Shown here: positions 63,310 to 64,000 of the stretch, piece after piece
Numbering within the stretch: the stretch's first letter is position 1
How the letters are laid out: each line of letters starts with the position of its first letter
Assembly: GCF_018612915.1 (NCBI RefSeq)
Contig: NZ_JAGGRL010000006.1
Location: 124,001 to 188,000, forward strand
Length of the DNA stretch: 64,000 nt
Direction of reading: 5' to 3'
Origin: Stenotrophomonas sp. ISL-67
GTDB taxonomy: Bacteria; Pseudomonadota; Gammaproteobacteria; Xanthomonadales; Xanthomonadaceae
Position numbers and translations under genes: made by a program
Notes under the pieces: model-generated
What the model saw: the letters and a program-made list of their open reading frames with translations, nothing else
What the model was told of the DNA's origin: nothing
Database searches by the model: none

Positions 63310-63491
63310 CTCGGAATAACCTTGGAAGGGCGGGGACATTCTAGGACGCACGCCAGGCGATGCGATGACCGTGTCCGGTAATCGACCCAACCTGCGTTCT
63401 GCGGGGGACCGCAGATTCACCTGGATGCCCGGGGCTACATTAGCTGTCGCCCCGGCCGATATACCTGATTCAACCTGGAGGACTGAACGCA
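63310..63491. promoter_or_regulatory. Divergent promoter region of the peptide/dehydrogenase locus
   Basis: The 182-bp gap between the divergent dehydrogenase 2 and peptide 3 genes must hold both promoters. I see no clear -35/-10 or operator, and no repeat. Confidence 0.4.
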
Positions 63492-63794
63492 ATGAGCAGT
63501 GACAAGCCGGAAACGAACAAGATCTCCCCTGAAATCGCGGCGCGGCTGGTTGGCAGGCTGATCGAGGACCCCGCTTTCCGGGAGCTGTTCCAGAAGGATG
63601 CGGCCAAGGCACTGGCCGAAATTGGCGTCAATGTGGACGCTCAGCCTGAGTGCTGCGATATCCAGCAGCTGGCCAGCGTGGATGAACTTCGCGCAGTGCA
63701 GGCACAGCTGGAGCAGTACTTGAGCACCTCATTGCAGGCGATGTTCGTGCCCCACTGCTTCGAGGCAGGCAAGGCCGCCGACTCGCTGGAATGA
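63492..63794 (+). CDS. RiPP precursor-like peptide 3 (Nif11/NHLP-type leader)
   Basis: The 100-residue protein has the shared leader: EIAARLVGRLIEDPAFRELF (residues 14-33), AKALAEIGV and ECCDIQQLASVDELRAV. The tail MFVPHCFEAGKAADSLE keeps the CFEAG of peptide 1. GGAGGACTG precedes the ATG. It is divergent from dehydrogenase 2 and followed by a strong hairpin. Function and product are unknown. Confidence 0.78.
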   Translation: MSSDKPETNKISPEIAARLVGRLIEDPAFRELFQKDAAKALAEIGVNVDAQPECCDIQQLASVDELRAVQAQLEQYLSTSLQAMFVPHCFEAGKAADSLE

Positions 63795-63800
63795 GTACGC

Positions 63801-63840
63801 CGCCAGCCTGCGTCTGGTTTACTGGGGACGCAGGCTGGCG
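63801..63840. terminator. Strong hairpin after peptide 3
   Basis: CGCCAGCCTGCGTC (63801-63814) and GACGCAGGCTGGCG (63827-63840) are perfect 14-bp inverted arms with a 12-nt loop. It follows peptide 3 and overlaps the last codons of the convergent gene, so it probably ends both transcripts, though a T tract is absent. Confidence 0.65.
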
Positions 63841-64000
63841 TCGGCAAGCGTGTCGCGCACGCTCAGCGGCTGCATCAGCTGCATCGCCGCCGGTTCGGTA
63901 AACGCCTGTCCCCGATGGTCGAATAGCCATTCGTTCTGATTCTGGAACCCTTCCACATTATCCAGCCGGCGTTGCGCGTCGCGCAGCACCACCCGTGCCT
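63819..64000 (-). CDS. Partial CDS of unknown function, N-terminus off window
   Basis: The minus strand is open from base 64000 to the TAA at 63819-63821, giving 60 residues of C-terminus (…VVLRDAQRRLDNVEGFQNQN, EWLFDHRGQAFTEPAAM, QPLSVRDTLADASLRPQ). There is no known motif. It may be the next gene of the peptide locus or an unrelated one. Its stop lies in the loop of the hairpin at 63801-63840. Confidence 0.5.
   Translation of the reverse strand, partial: ARVVLRDAQRRLDNVEGFQNQNEWLFDHRGQAFTEPAAMQLMQPLSVRDTLADASLRPQ

Noticed and set aside
63310..63612. N-terminal extension of dehydrogenase 2
   Set aside because: It crosses the divergent promoter and peptide 3 start, and the paralogue begins at the equivalent of 63309.

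Overview
The window is high-GC bacterial chromosome, best matched to the Stenotrophomonas (S. maltophilia complex) branch of the Xanthomonadaceae. The main evidence is a dispersed family of short palindromes with a GTAG head (typical core GTAGCGCCGGCCGTTGGCCGGC), which match the SMAG repeats described for S. maltophilia. They occur at least a dozen times between genes, singly or as inverted pairs. Gene content also fits: valine and leucine catabolic operons, class I nrdAB, B12-riboswitch metE, queH and zapE. No rRNA, tRNA, CRISPR array, replication origin or complete insertion sequence was seen.

Layout. 1-1100: right end of an integrated element, with a SppA/ClpP-fold serine protease cut by the window edge, joined to a 28-codon stub of dusA, a known integration hotspot. 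1264-14058: accessory and stress genes, including cation efflux, hydrolases, redox enzymes with divergent TetR, AraC and LysR regulators, a zinc-type alcohol dehydrogenase broken by a poly-G frameshift, a MRJP-like exported protein and Ohr. 14066-21211: valine degradation operon (mmsA, acyl-CoA dehydrogenase, enoyl-CoA hydratase, 3-hydroxyisobutyryl-CoA hydrolase, mmsB) with overlapping genes, a terminator and a divergent ScfR-type regulator. 21334-25472: patatin-like lipase, an antitoxin remnant and a hipBA pair. 25570-29709: cobalamin riboswitch-metE, queH, pncA. 29920-40200: accessory DNA with small membrane proteins, bdcR/bdcA, hypothetical genes, hydrolases, AhpD-like and cupin proteins, symE, and an oxygenase/LysE exporter pair. 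40237-54329: mostly housekeeping genes (purU, ene-reductase, sirtuin, thioesterase, nrdB, nrdA with NrdR boxes, zapE, exported nuclease, cytochrome c). 54465-59975: leucine degradation genes (liuR, liuA, liuB, liuD) without liuC or liuE.

60206-63794 holds what looks like a RiPP (ribosomally made, modified peptide) locus. Three related 100-117 residue precursor-like proteins surround two paralogous SagB-type nitroreductase-fold dehydrogenases. The precursors share a Nif11/NHLP-like leader and have short divergent tails, two of them carrying CFEAG. No YcaO cyclodehydratase, radical SAM enzyme or dedicated transporter is visible, so the chemistry is unclear. This is the most interesting part of the window. 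All functional assignments come from reading motifs and gene context; no database search was run.
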